Below, piece by piece: positions 1 through 9,034 of a DNA stretch of 64,000 nt. This stretch comes from Teratosphaeria epicoccoides. Taxonomy: Eukaryota > Ascomycota > Dothideomycetes > Mycosphaerellales > Teratosphaeriaceae. The translations under genes and the position numbers were made by a program. Position 1 is the stretch's first letter. Each line of letters begins with the position of its first letter. The stretch lies in assembly GCA_021401465.1 (NCBI GenBank), contig JADDMT010000059.1, positions 62,001 through 126,000 of the forward strand. Direction: 5' to 3'. The notes below the pieces were generated by a model, which saw nothing but the letters and a program-made list of their open reading frames with translations, had not been told where the DNA came from and made no database searches.

Positions 1-559
1 ATCGTTGTAAGTGATGTGGGATGAAGTGTTGTCGACGGCGTTTTCAGAAGACGAGGTGATGGTGTAGATATGTGTCCCAGTCTGCTCTTATGGACTGGAA
101 GCGTTGATGGTACATTGCCAAACTTGATCGGTTCTGAAGGCATAATGTCGACCTGCGACTGCTTTGACTGCTGGTAAGGATCGTCTATTCAAGGACGTGA
201 AGAGCACATGCGGCTGCTGGAAGTGATGTTGAGCGGACCTAAGGGACAGAGCGTGTTGTCTCAGACTTGCAATGCTTTGAGTACACACAAGTCTCAGCTT
301 GCTTGACTGCACGTTGAGCGCATGTCTCTCGATGAGAGCACAGTACCATACATCTTGCGCCTACCGCATCAACCATCGAGCAGCATGACAAACTACGGAA
401 CCAGTCCGTCTGGGTGATTTTGATTGATCATTTGTCGGAGAGGTCATATGTTGAGACCTGGCGTCACTGTGCGCGGTCAGTCCTACTCATCAGGCACATC
501 CCAGCCTATTGACGTCCCAAAGGACAGATTAAATACAGCCGATTACGGCCCTCCAACCA
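1..559. other. No recognisable gene (window edge)
   Basis: Both strands were read. The only open frames are short, lack convincing starts and resemble no protein I know. The stretch may hold the 3' end of a gene lying to the left or the upstream part of the broken zinc-finger gene that follows. Confidence 0.4.
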
Positions 560-1725
560 AGTAGCGAGCATTGGTCGGAGAATTCGATGTGCAGCTCTGC
601 AACAATTGTGGCGCCTACCACCACCCGGGCTGCATCGGTAAGGGCCGTCAACCACCGGGGCCATACCGCGCAGAAGGTAGCCATGACCGGCACGCCGAGA
701 ATGGAATGCTGTACCGGAGATAGGGCCTGGCTTTCGTCTGTACCAAGTGCGAAGGCCAGGCTCGCGGCAGGAGCAAGCGGAAAGCAGAGGGTGGTAGCGC
801 GTTACGCACCATCAAGCGCACTGGTAAGGTCAAAATGCAAGACCGCAAGCAGGATCTGCACAAGGCCGAGGTCTACAGATAGAAGAGGAAGCTCGAAAAG
901 TTCGCCGCGCAGACCGAGGAGCTGGGACTGGACGAGATGGCGCAACTGAAGCGGAAGAATGCCAAGCTCTTACAGGCTCAAGCGCCTCAACGAAGAGGGT
1001 CGCCACTTTGTTCCAGGCACCTTTGACTCGATGCGTGTCATCTCCAGCGAGGAGATTGGCAGATTGTACGCCATTCGAGCGGCTACTGATAACACCATCA
1101 AGGTCAGCATGACATGCGACTGGTGCCGTGAGTGCATGCATGGCGTATTCTATCGTCGGTTAACCTGTGCTCCCAAGGTCAATGACTGGAGCGAGATGAA
1201 TCAGCCAGACCTTTGCGATAAGTGCGTTGTCGTTGGCGGCATCTACCACGAGGAGCATGGCAAGGTTGTCCACGACCATAAGCTGGAGGCGCTACGTGTC
1301 GCTGAGTTGGACGACCTGGGCAGGAAGAAGGTACCGCAGCAGTCGGATCAGCAGCACGCGGAATTCGCCACAATGGATGCAACCACGGAGCATCAGCATT
1401 CGACTATACAATATCTTTGCTGGTCGAGCCTGAAGCAGCGAACGACGCCGGCGAGCAGCCTGAAGGTCCGGAGCGATACATGCGCCCATTGACGGCACCG
1501 CCTGTCTTTCGAGCGGAGAGTTCGAAGCCGCAGAAGGAGTCCGTCCCACGCAAGGGTAGCCGTACGAGTAGCAGATTGGCGACGACCAGGACCGGCCACA
1601 GTGCGGATGGGATGATAGGTGATGTGATGGAGGAGCAATTGGTGTTGGGCATGATTGGAAGACGCGGCATTGGCTGCTTGGTTGCCCGGTTAGTAGAGTG
1701 CTGGCAGCATGCATTTCTGGGTTGA
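560..1725 (+). pseudogene. Decayed zinc-finger (PHD/ZZ-like) protein gene
   Basis: A coherent protein can be followed only by changing frame. From about 585 one frame reads LCNNCGAYHHPGCIGKG and, about 45 codons later, FVCTKCEGQ. This is a Cys-x2-Cys, His-x2-Cys, Cys-x2-Cys layout like the second half of a PHD finger. A Lys/Glu-rich coiled-coil segment follows. Two in-frame TAG codons interrupt it, near 717 and 880. The segment then continues in the frame open from 959 to 1492, which holds a second cluster, CDWCRECMHG and LCDKCVVV. The Pro/Ser-rich tail from 1417 to 1725 (MRPLTAPPVFRAESSKPQKE) lies in a third frame. Two stops and at least two shifts argue for a relic rather than introns, since I see no suitable GT-AG pairs at the breaks. 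The exact family is unknown; PHD is an inference from cysteine spacing. Confidence 0.45.
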
Positions 1726-2245
1726 GACCATCCTTTGTATGCTGCTCAGATTGCTTTGTCGAGTCGTCAATTATACCGGGGTCCAAGGGCCTAATGACCC
1801 TTTTCAATACTCTCGCGCCTCACGCAATGTTTGATGCGCCATGACTTCGATTTTGAGGTCTCATCATGTGACTCCAAAGTCTCCGAGCTCCTGATGCGAC
1901 CTCTAACACATACGTGATCATGTGAAAGTGACGCACTTCCATCTGGTTCTGCTCCCGTTGCTGGGCAACACATTTCTAGCGTTAGGCGCAAGGATCTCGT
2001 TCACGAACTTCGCACTCAGACTTCTTCCATTTGAACATCCAGATCGTCAGAAACCATTTGCTCTCTCGCACTATCCGGACATTCTGCACCTCTGGTTCCG
2101 ACGCGAAGCCCTCTGTGGTGATCGGAATTGCAGGAACCAGACAGACTGGTGCAGCCCTTTGCGATATCATTAGCCAGCAGCATACACACCAGCTCCGGCT
2201 TTTGCCACCCCTTAGTGTACCAAGGTGAAGTCGAAAGAGAACAGG
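1726..2245. other. Intergenic, no supported gene
   Basis: Short open frames occur on both strands, for example one at 2031-2228 on the plus strand reading SVVIGIAGTRQTGAALCD. I could not connect any of them to the next gene with good splice sites. The stretch may contain an unrecognised 5' exon or the promoter of the Ser-rich protein gene. Confidence 0.4.
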
Positions 2246-3718
2246 ATGAGCCTCGCCTGTGCGACACCACTTCACCTGCCGCGGTCTATCTCATGCAGCA
2301 ATGTCTTCTGGACCCGCACCTGCAGCCGCGACGACTCCGAATCTCCGGTTCAGGCCTCACGATACCGCATAGATTCGAGGCCGAGTCTCGAAGTCGATTC
2401 CAGTAATGCTTCACTGCGCCAGCAAGCTCAGCGCAATCAAAGCATGAGCAGCTTCCAACCGACATCTGCACAAATCGGATCTCCCTCGCTACGGCAGATA
2501 GTCAAGCGCGAGAATACTCGGCCCAAGCAGATGGGACGCAACGATGCTGGGCCTGACTCCAGCCGCAAAGCAAGCGGTACATTCAGCATTTTCGAGCACA
2601 AGCGCAAGACTAGCGGGGAACGCAGTGCCAACGTGTTCGGATATAGTACCACCACCGCTCCGTCACGCGCTCAGCAGCACAGTCGTGGTGGCAGCGATGG
2701 TACCGCTACCACAACCACCAAGTCTGTAGGCGCGTCGAGTATCTTTAGTCGCAATGACCGCAGCAGCAGCAATGAGTCGCAGGGTTCTGCGCACACCCGC
2801 AACACGTCCGCATCATCTGGAACGTCCGGCTCACCCCAGCTCCGCCGCAAGCAGGCATTCACGGGCCTGAATACAGCACAACCGGAGCCAACTGCGTCTT
2901 CGGCTTTTCCTTCGGAGCGGACGTCGTCGTCAGAAAGCCGTGGTGCGCCAGCTGGGCCGCATGCTCAGCCGAGAAAGTCGAGCATCTCCACGATGCTGAG
3001 CAAAGCCAAGGAATCGATCTTTGGGGGGTCAGAGAGCGACAAAGGTACTGCTGTCCAGGATGACAGTACCGCGAGTTTTGCTTCCGTCTTGCACGCTGGT
3101 GCGACGAACCCGCAAGAGCTCCAGCCTCACTGGGTCGGTAAGAGGTTGGAGCCAACCAATTCGGTCGACACGGAGGTGTGAGTAGATCTTGACAGGGGAT
3201 TCTCGGCCTCCAGGCTAACTCTGTTTGGCAGTCCACGGCCACTCAAGCACCAGCTGAGTCTCCTCGACTTCCGCTTCCACTTCGAGAGAAGCAGGACGTC
3301 TGCCGCTCTCCCCACTCCAGATCAGGAACTACAGTACAAGTACAACGACCTTTCAGTGCAGCAGACTCCAGAGCGCGCATACGGCGGTGAAGAAGCTCCG
3401 ACACAGCACTCCAGCAACAGCAGTGCCTCGAGTATGGCTGGCGCGGACACCACGAGGGAGACTAGCTTCCCAAGCTCCGCGGGCACAATCTTGCATCACA
3501 CAATCGCCAACGAGGAGAGCAACATCTCTTCCGCTGTCCTCGACCCAGCCGAGCTCGAGCGCAGCAACGTCACGCTGCGTACACCGCTTCGTCGCAGACG
3601 CACGTCGACTGATACCACTCGGACTGTCCTGCATCACACGATCGTTGACCGTGAGGAGAGCGGATGGGCGACCATCGATTCCGACGACGAGGGTTGCGTG
3701 GATTATGAAGAGGTTTGA
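2246..3718 (+). CDS. Ser/Thr-rich low-complexity protein of unknown function
   Basis: I do not recognise this protein. Two exons are supported: 2246-3177 and 3232-3718. They are joined by a 54-bp intron with GTGAGT donor and GCAG acceptor, and the frame is kept across the junction. The product is 472 residues from the ATG at 2246. A second in-frame ATG at 2444 would give 406 residues and is also credible; an upstream exon cannot be excluded. The first two thirds are rich in Ser, Thr, Arg and Gln with no membrane segment, as expected of a disordered regulatory or scaffold protein. The C-terminal part has two similar blocks, AGTILHHTIANEESN and TRTVLHHTIVDREESG, an internal repeat that may be a binding motif. 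The protein ends in an acidic tail (SDDEGCVDYEEV). Real coding is supported by the long open frame, the clean intron and the repeated motif. Confidence 0.7.
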
Positions 3719-4144
3719 AGAGGTGTGAGAGGGAGACTGCGGTATGTACCACTAGTGGGAAGGAGGGGACGAAATCTGCTTTGGGCGTTCGACGGTTGTC
3801 GTCGCGGTGACTCTGTGGCCTTGAGGATCGCGTTGTGCATGATGAGGGCCGGAAAGGTGCTCGTTTGTGAGCACGACGCGGTCCGGACGAGCGGCAAGGC
3901 GGATCTTGGCATGATAGTTCTTTGGTCCTGGAAGCTTGGTTGAGGAGGAGTGCTTGCTTCTTCTGATTCCTGGCTCCAACAAATCGAGCAGAGGAGCACA
4001 ACATCATCATTCCAGGCAGGTGATGGCCGGAAGATGCAGCAGGGTAGTCCTGGCGGTCCCGGCACATTGGTCATTGATAGCATCGAGAGACAGTGGACTC
4101 ATGTTCATCATCCTGTCATTCCCATCGTTCTCGTCGTGAAACAG
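3719..4144. other. Intergenic between convergent genes
   Basis: This separates the 3' ends of the Ser-rich gene (plus) and the nitrilase gene (minus). Antisense frames exist but look like chance; no gene is supported. It should hold both 3' untranslated regions. Confidence 0.5.
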
Positions 4145-5281
4145 CTACGGTGGCGGGTTGATATCCAGTCCCTCGACCGTAAGCTTGAAAGCATCATTTC
4201 TCGCATAGCTTCCAGCTACGTCCAGATCAAGCCTGCCACGTTCGCAATCATTGAAATCGGCTTCGCAGATACCCAGACCTCCGTCCTCGACTTCCCACAT
4301 GGGCTCAACAATCACATTTCCCAGTGGTCCAATGATGCAAGAGCCGCCACGGCAGGCAAACTCTTCACCGTCGGCATCGCCATTTGCCGTGGCAGTAGTC
4401 GCAGTGGCATTGGCCCGTTTCGGCTGGATGGAACGCTCAGCATCTTCCGCGGTTGCGGAGGTTGCTGGCCCATGGGCAGGCCGAGGTGCCGCGTCTCTCG
4501 AGGGCGCCTTGCTAACCCACGCTGGCAAGTTCTTCCTCTTGACGCAGGAGATGGCGCTGAGGACGAAGCATCTGCCCTCGTTCCCAATCGTCCTCATCAA
4601 CGGCAACCACGTATCCCTCGCATCAGCAGTCGGCGCAAGCCAGAGATTGACGTTCTGGCTGTACAAGCTCTGGCGCAACAGAGGCATCATATTCTCCCAG
4701 CATATCGCGGCCGCCAAAGTGAGCTTGACACCTTTAATGCGAACCGTTACTGCTCTCAACGTCGCAGGCGAGCCCTGCGCCCAAACCAAGCGTTCAGACC
4801 CCGTCGGCATCACCTTGCGCCTCTTCCCAAGCACACCTCTGTGCGGGTCGACATATACCACCGCGCAATACAGACTCCCCCCCGCCTTCTCCACAACCCC
4901 AGTCACGACGAACACCCCGGTCTCCCTCGCCACCCCCTCCAGAAACTCCCTCGTGCCATCGCCTCGGGATTCTTCTCCCGTCGCCACCGGCAGTTTCCGG
5001 TCGACCCAGTCATCACCAGCCCCCAGAGGTGTGTCTCCAAGGTCTACGCATCCTTTGAAGTAGTGCAAGAACTGCTCTCTGCCATCGTCGGTCCGCGATC
5101 CGACGCTCGCCCCGAAGGCGCATGTGCGTGGATAGCCGCCTAGGAAAGCTTCGGGGAAGAGGATCAGGTCTACGTTTTGGGCAGCGGCGTGGCGGGTGGT
5201 GGTGGCGAGGGAGTCGAGGGTCTGGGAGAGGGTGGGCAGCGTGCGGGATTGGGAAACGGCTAATTTGAGGGTTTGAGGCAT
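4145..5281 (-). CDS. Nitrilase (carbon-nitrogen hydrolase)
   Basis: A single-exon gene of 378 residues. It belongs to the nitrilase superfamily, which hydrolyses nitriles or cyano compounds to acids using a Glu-Lys-Cys triad. All three signatures are visible: Glu44 in [14 protein letters not shown], Lys156 in [13 protein letters not shown], and the nucleophile Cys194 in [11 protein letters not shown]. The start [14 protein letters not shown] fits the first beta strand of the fold. [11 protein letters not shown] and the ICWEN context are typical of true nitrilases (branch 1) rather than of amidases or ureidopropionases. A lineage-specific Ala/Thr/Arg-rich insertion of about 45 residues lies near 265-315, before the conserved [15 protein letters not shown] block, and is probably a surface loop. 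Substrate (cyanide, aliphatic or aromatic nitrile) cannot be told from sequence. It lies tail to tail with the Ser-rich gene. Confidence 0.93.
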   Translation of the reverse strand: MPQTLKLAVSQSRTLPTLSQTLDSLATTTRHAAAQNVDLILFPEAFLGGYPRTCAFGASVGSRTDDGREQFLHYFKGCVDLGDTPLGAGDDWVDRKLPVATGEESRGDGTREFLEGVARETGVFVVTGVVEKAGGSLYCAVVYVDPHRGVLGKRRKVMPTGSERLVWAQGSPATLRAVTVRIKGVKLTLAAAICWENMMPLLRQSLYSQNVNLWLAPTADARDTWLPLMRTIGNEGRCFVLSAISCVKRKNLPAWVSKAPSRDAAPRPAHGPATSATAEDAERSIQPKRANATATTATANGDADGEEFACRGGSCIIGPLGNVIVEPMWEVEDGGLGICEADFNDCERGRLDLDVAGSYARNDAFKLTVEGLDINPPP

Positions 5282-5379
5282 GCTGTAACAATTGGGGTGT
5301 GCTACGCCATGTCGCTTCTATACTCATACAATTGCGAGGTGTTTCGTTGCAATGAAACGGGGCACGCAGGTGCTGCATA

Positions 5380-6270
5380 TCCAAATGCGACTCCTCTTTG
5401 GCGATCTCCGCTCTTGCCCGTCTTTGTCCGAGCCTCCGCTTCAACATCCCACGCAACTCCTTCGTCACCCCCGCATCTTTTCCCACTATCTCCGCTGCAG
5501 CATCCGCTTGCTCGAGACACTTGCGTGCCGTGTGAACATACTTCCCGGCTTCTCCCTCACCATTGCGTCAAGCCGCTCCTTATCTGCCTTGGTGTACGGC
5601 AAGCGCTTCTCCTCGCCAATGTTCGGCCAGCCATTGCGGTCGAACTCCGGCGAGGACATCGAGAGCGCCCGTTGCATGCAATCGACACCAGGACTGCAAT
5701 GTCTGTGAGACAGACTACCTCCCAGTCGAAGGTGTTGGACTCGCGAGAAGTACGATATGTTCCGATCACCTGGAATCTTGCATAGCAACGAGCTCCGCTT
5801 AGCAGACTGCCAGGTTGCCTACCTGCCTCTCTCTGCCGATAGACCCGGTCGATGAGAGTCCGATCATGTCACTCGGCAGTCCAAGGAGCTGCAACTCGCG
5901 AGAAGATACTAGCACCATCGCTGACCAGGGATCGGGTATCTTCTCTTGTTCTTCACAGATCGAGTCAGTCTCGCGAATGGCCATGGGGCTGGCACGAATA
6001 ACAACGGCTGTAATGGCCCCGAACTGCGAGGTATGTGCTTCAGTAGCGTCTCTGTTGCTTCCTATCTGCAAACATGCCAGCGTTAGTGTGCGAGATGTGG
6101 ATGGAGCACCGACCAAGTCCCGATGGCGAAGTCTCGAGCCTCGAGGAGGATTTGGAGGAGCTGCATTGTGATGTGCTCAGACATGAGAGATGCGGATGCC
6201 TTGAATCCGATGCAATTACTTTGTGCCCCCTAAAACGTCTGGTCAACAAAGCAGTGTATCCAAACACCAT
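5380..6270 (-). pseudogene. Decayed gene of unknown family
   Basis: Protein-like stretches appear on the minus strand but in different frames. The best is a helical block beginning MSSPEFDRNGWPNIGEEKRL near 5655. It runs to a point near 5538, where the frame must shift by one base to continue as KYVHTARKCLEQADAAAEIV and then VTKELRGMLKRRLGQRRARA. Upstream pieces such as MSEHITMQLLQILLEARDFA (near 6170) and PDPWSAMVLVSSRELQLLGL (near 5930) are separated by stops. A 47-bp intron (GTATGT to CAG) could bypass the break near 5538, but it would remove the well-formed helical residues and has no clear branch point. I do not recognise the family. A real gene with unusual splicing remains possible. 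Confidence 0.3.
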
Positions 6271-6399
6271 CTTCTGTTGGCTGCCTATGGAAGCGAAGCC
6301 ATTCCTTCGCCTACAAATTGTGGCAAAATCAAGACTCTGCTCTCAATGCCATCCGGCCAATAGATAGGTTGTGTCGGTGGAGCAACGCTTTGAATTATC

Positions 6400-7345
6400 C
6401 CTCCACCATTGATTGCACTGCAGGCTTTGCCTGTCCGGGGCTCCAGGTACGACGTAGTCCGAGCATTGCGGTTCACAATCCAGTCTTACGAGACAAAGCC
6501 CCTCGCCACTCCGCTCGAATACCAAGCCCAAATGCACGAGGGCAGTCGCGTAGACCTCAGACGCCGCAGTGCAAGCCCAGACCTACCCCCGCGGCGTTCC
6601 CACCTCCAAACCACGACGACCCGAGGACCTCCGGAACTCGGACCGGACGGGCCTCACACGACCCCTGCACGCCGGACTCCCCAGCCGCCGCCATCGAACT
6701 CATCACCGACTTCCACCGCGCGCAGTCCCACTCCGCTCCGCCCCGCCCACGTCCTCACGCTCACCCCGAAAACCACCCCCCCGGTTCTCAAGACCCTCGC
6801 CGCCTACCTTCCAGCACATCCATATCTCCGACCCCTGTCCCGCCCACCTCGCTCTTTTCCGAAGCGAAATTAACACCCTGGCATCAGCGGAACTGGCATC
6901 TTGCGAATATAACCTTTAGCGCCGCGCGCCCGGAAGAAGCGGACCCGCCGCTTGTGGAGGGAAGTGTGGATTTCTGCTGCGTGATGGATTCGGAGGCTGC
7001 GTGGCGAGGCGGTGATGGAAGTTGTGGGGAGGAGTTTGGCGCCGAATGGGACGTGCGTTGTGGTGCGGGTCGGGGAGGTGTGTAGGGTTGAAGGGAGCGG
7101 TGAGGGAAGTGTTTGGGGGTTTGGGGGAGGAGGCGGTGGGGAGGGCGGATGGGGATGGAGTGAGGGAGGTTGAGAGAGCGATAGGAGATGGGGGAAAGGT
7201 GCTCGTGGAGTGGGCTGTTTCGATCCTTCCTGCTTGCCACCAAGAAGTGAAGGCCCTCACTGTTTCGCGCAATGCTGGACCTGCACGGTGTCTCCAGCAC
7301 AGCGCGGTCGTCTGGAAGCTGTGGACACAGGTCGTTGGATGGTGA
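6400..7345 (+). pseudogene. Decayed SAM-dependent methyltransferase gene
   Basis: Pieces of a class I methyltransferase are spread over three frames in the right order. FQHIHISDPCPAHLALFR with SAELASCEYN (to about 6918) matches the second SAM-binding strand region. ITFSAARPEEADPPLVEGSV followed by DFCCVMDSEAAW (about 6911-7010) matches the acidic-loop and motif-IV region of the Tmt1/CRG1-like family. EVVGRSLAPNGTCVVVRVGE (about 7015-7080) is the R-x-L-x-P-x-G-T strand near motif V. GDGGKVLVEWAVSIL (about 7190) is a possible later piece. An N-terminal AAIELITDFHRAQSHSAPPR (near 6695) is in yet another position. At least three frame changes are needed with no splice sites at the breaks, so the gene is almost certainly dead. 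Pro/Arg-rich translation in between is out-of-frame GC-rich sequence. Confidence 0.6.
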
Positions 7346-7788
7346 GTCCAGCCGTCTGATATGCTTGAAGGTGTGGGCAACGGGTTGCCGCGCTTTCGAC
7401 CATGCCAAGCCGCTTGGGAGATGTCCGCTCGAGCGAGCGCAGGGCAGCGATCGACACTCGGGTCTCAGCTCGCGGAGAACTGTCTGAGGGATGCTCAGCT
7501 TTTTGCTTTGGCCTATTTCCTAGTCGGCCAGAGTTTATGGAAGAGAGGCCCTCGGTTGTGCGTGTGGAAGCAAGAAAGAACCCCGCAATTGCTGCTCACT
7601 GCCCGCAAATGCAGATCAGGGACATCAATCACTTTTCGTACATGAGCCGCGTATATATATGAGTTTGTGTAAGCTGCACTTGTGCGTGACCATCACGGTG
7701 CTTTCGCTCTCCCAGAATCGAAGGAACGATTTCCAGCTCGACCAATCAAACCCCGTGTTTCCAGACGGCATCAAATCCAAAGGCCAAG
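7346..7788. other. Intergenic, probable promoter of the GFA-domain gene
   Basis: No coding frame is supported. An AT-rich TATATATATG stretch near 7652-7662 lies about 130 bases before the ATG of the following gene and could be a TATA element; this is an inference. Confidence 0.35.
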
Positions 7789-8286
7789 ATGCCCGACGGT
7801 GGCTGTTTCTGCGGCAAGGTCCGCATGCGGTACACTGGTGACATTGCCGGTACTGTGAGTCTTGCAAGGACGTTGATCCTGAGGCGGCGCTCCCCGGGAC
7901 ACCAAAGCTGACCTCTGCTTCCTCAGGCGCTGTGCCACTGCGCCGACTGCCGCAAGATTTCCGGCGGTGCCTACTCGACCAACATCATCGTCCCCGGCGA
8001 GGGTTTCCAGGTCACCTCGGGCCAGCCCAAGACCATCACGAAGAAGGCTGACAGCGGCAATGACATCACGTCGTACTTCTGCGGCGACTGCGGCACGACG
8101 CTTTTCCGTGGCGGAGCGACGTTTGGCGAGAACAAGGTCGTCAAGGTTGGTGTGATGGACGACCCGAAGATCCTCGAGGCGGCTAAGCCGGGAATGGAGC
8201 TGTATGTGCCGGAGAGGGCGAGCTGGTTGGCGCCGGTGGCGGGCTCGCAGCAGTTGAAGGATATGCCGGGGAGTGCGAGTGTCTAG
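7789..8286 (+). CDS. GFA/CENP-V domain zinc protein
   Basis: A 141-residue protein from two exons, 7789-7854 and 7927-8286, around a 72-bp intron (GTGAGT to CTCAG). It is a member of the GFA family (glutathione-dependent formaldehyde-activating enzyme / centromere protein V fold), small proteins with two zinc sites. The metal ligands are visible: GCFCGKVRM near the N-terminus, the CHCADCRKISGG block just after the splice junction, and CGDCGTTLF in the middle. The start MPDGGCFCGK is the usual short N-terminus for the family, and the length is normal. Many fungi have tens of such genes with unknown substrates, so a role in formaldehyde or glutathione chemistry is only the family label. The first exon is too short to find without its intron. 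Confidence 0.92.
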
Positions 8287-8390
8287 GTTGATTGTATCCG
8301 AGGGAGGATGATAGTGACTGCTGTCAGGCGGTCGAGTCGTCACAGCACGATCTGATGTGTACCGCAGCAGCCGAACACATTCGGGTCGCT

Positions 8391-8858
8391 CTACTCAGAC
8401 TCGGAAGTGTCTTCTGCATCCCGCACGGTATCCTTCAGACGCTGCACGAATCATGTCAGTGGGTGGCTCGCCAGGGTTGCTTGAAAGGTAGCCTCACCTC
8501 CTTGAGCAGCATTTTGAGCTCTTCGTGCTTCTCGCTCTTCACCAACAGATGCTCGTCGTCGATGTCTTCGATAATGTAGGCGTGGTGGCGGTCGTTGTCG
8601 ATCTTGACCAGGATGGCTTTGATGGAGGGGTCGCACTCGACCAACGTACCTGGGACACGGTCAGGCCTCTTCCACCGTGGGTGTATCTGTAGCTATGGAT
8701 ATATATGTAACTATGGGTATATATGTCTTCCACTGTGGGTGTATCTGTAACTATGGGTAGATATGTAACTATGGGTGTATCTGTAACTATGGGTGTATCT
8801 GTAACTATCGATATATATGTAACTATCGAGTAGACGTACCTTGGACTGCTCGAGGCAT
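8391..8858 (-). CDS. TFB5: TFIIH subunit Tfb5 (TTDA/p8 homologue)
   Basis: A 73-residue protein in three exons: 8840-8858, 8498-8649 and 8391-8441. Introns are 190 bp (GTACGT to CCAG) and 56 bp (GTGAGG to GCAG). The spliced start reads MPRAVQGTLVECDPSIKAIL. It continues with KIDNDRHHAYIIEDIDDEHL and LLVKSEKHEELKMLLKE, and ends with a short acidic tail RLKDTVRDAEDTSESE. This is the Tfb5 consensus (MPRA-x-KG-x-L-x-CDPSIKA and the DDTHLLV block). Tfb5 is the smallest subunit of the TFIIH core; it stabilises Tfb2/p52 and is needed for nucleotide-excision repair and transcription initiation. Length matches the family (about 70). The first exon codes six residues plus one base, so simple open-frame searches miss it. 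Its first intron is almost filled by a minisatellite. Confidence 0.95.
8678..8828. repeat. 18-bp minisatellite inside TFB5 intron 1
   Basis: About eight degenerate copies of an 18-base unit close to ATGGGTGTATCTGTAACT. Variants read ATATATGTAACT and GATATGTAACT. The array fills most of the 190-bp first intron of TFB5. The unit length is a multiple of three and lacks stops in one frame, which creates a false open frame on the minus strand. Confidence 0.9.
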
Positions 8859-9034
8859 TGAGATCCGTCTTTCTGATGCACAGCGAAATAATGTCGAATA
8901 CAACATTATTGAAGGCAGAGAATAATGTACCGGAAGCGGCTAGCGGCTGCACACTCGGCCCCGCTCTCTCTCTCTCTCTCTCTCTCCAACTTTTTCACGT
9001 GTCTGTTGCATGTGCGTTGGTCAATCGACAGACA
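8859..9034. promoter_or_regulatory. Shared divergent promoter of TFB5 and UTP15
   Basis: Only 176 bases separate the two start codons, which point away from each other, so the promoters must share this interval. It contains a perfect CT microsatellite of about 11 units (8964-8986). Such polypyrimidine tracts are common in fungal promoters just upstream of the transcription start. No TATA box is evident. Confidence 0.6.

Noticed and set aside
3950..5143. 397-codon plus-strand frame over the nitrilase gene
   Set aside because: No domain, and antisense to a clear nitrilase with complete catalytic triad.
8539..8952. Open frame with repeated SIVTDTPIVTD-like sequence on the minus strand
   Set aside because: It is the 18-base minisatellite of TFB5 intron 1 read in a stop-free frame; the spliced TFB5 model explains the flanks.
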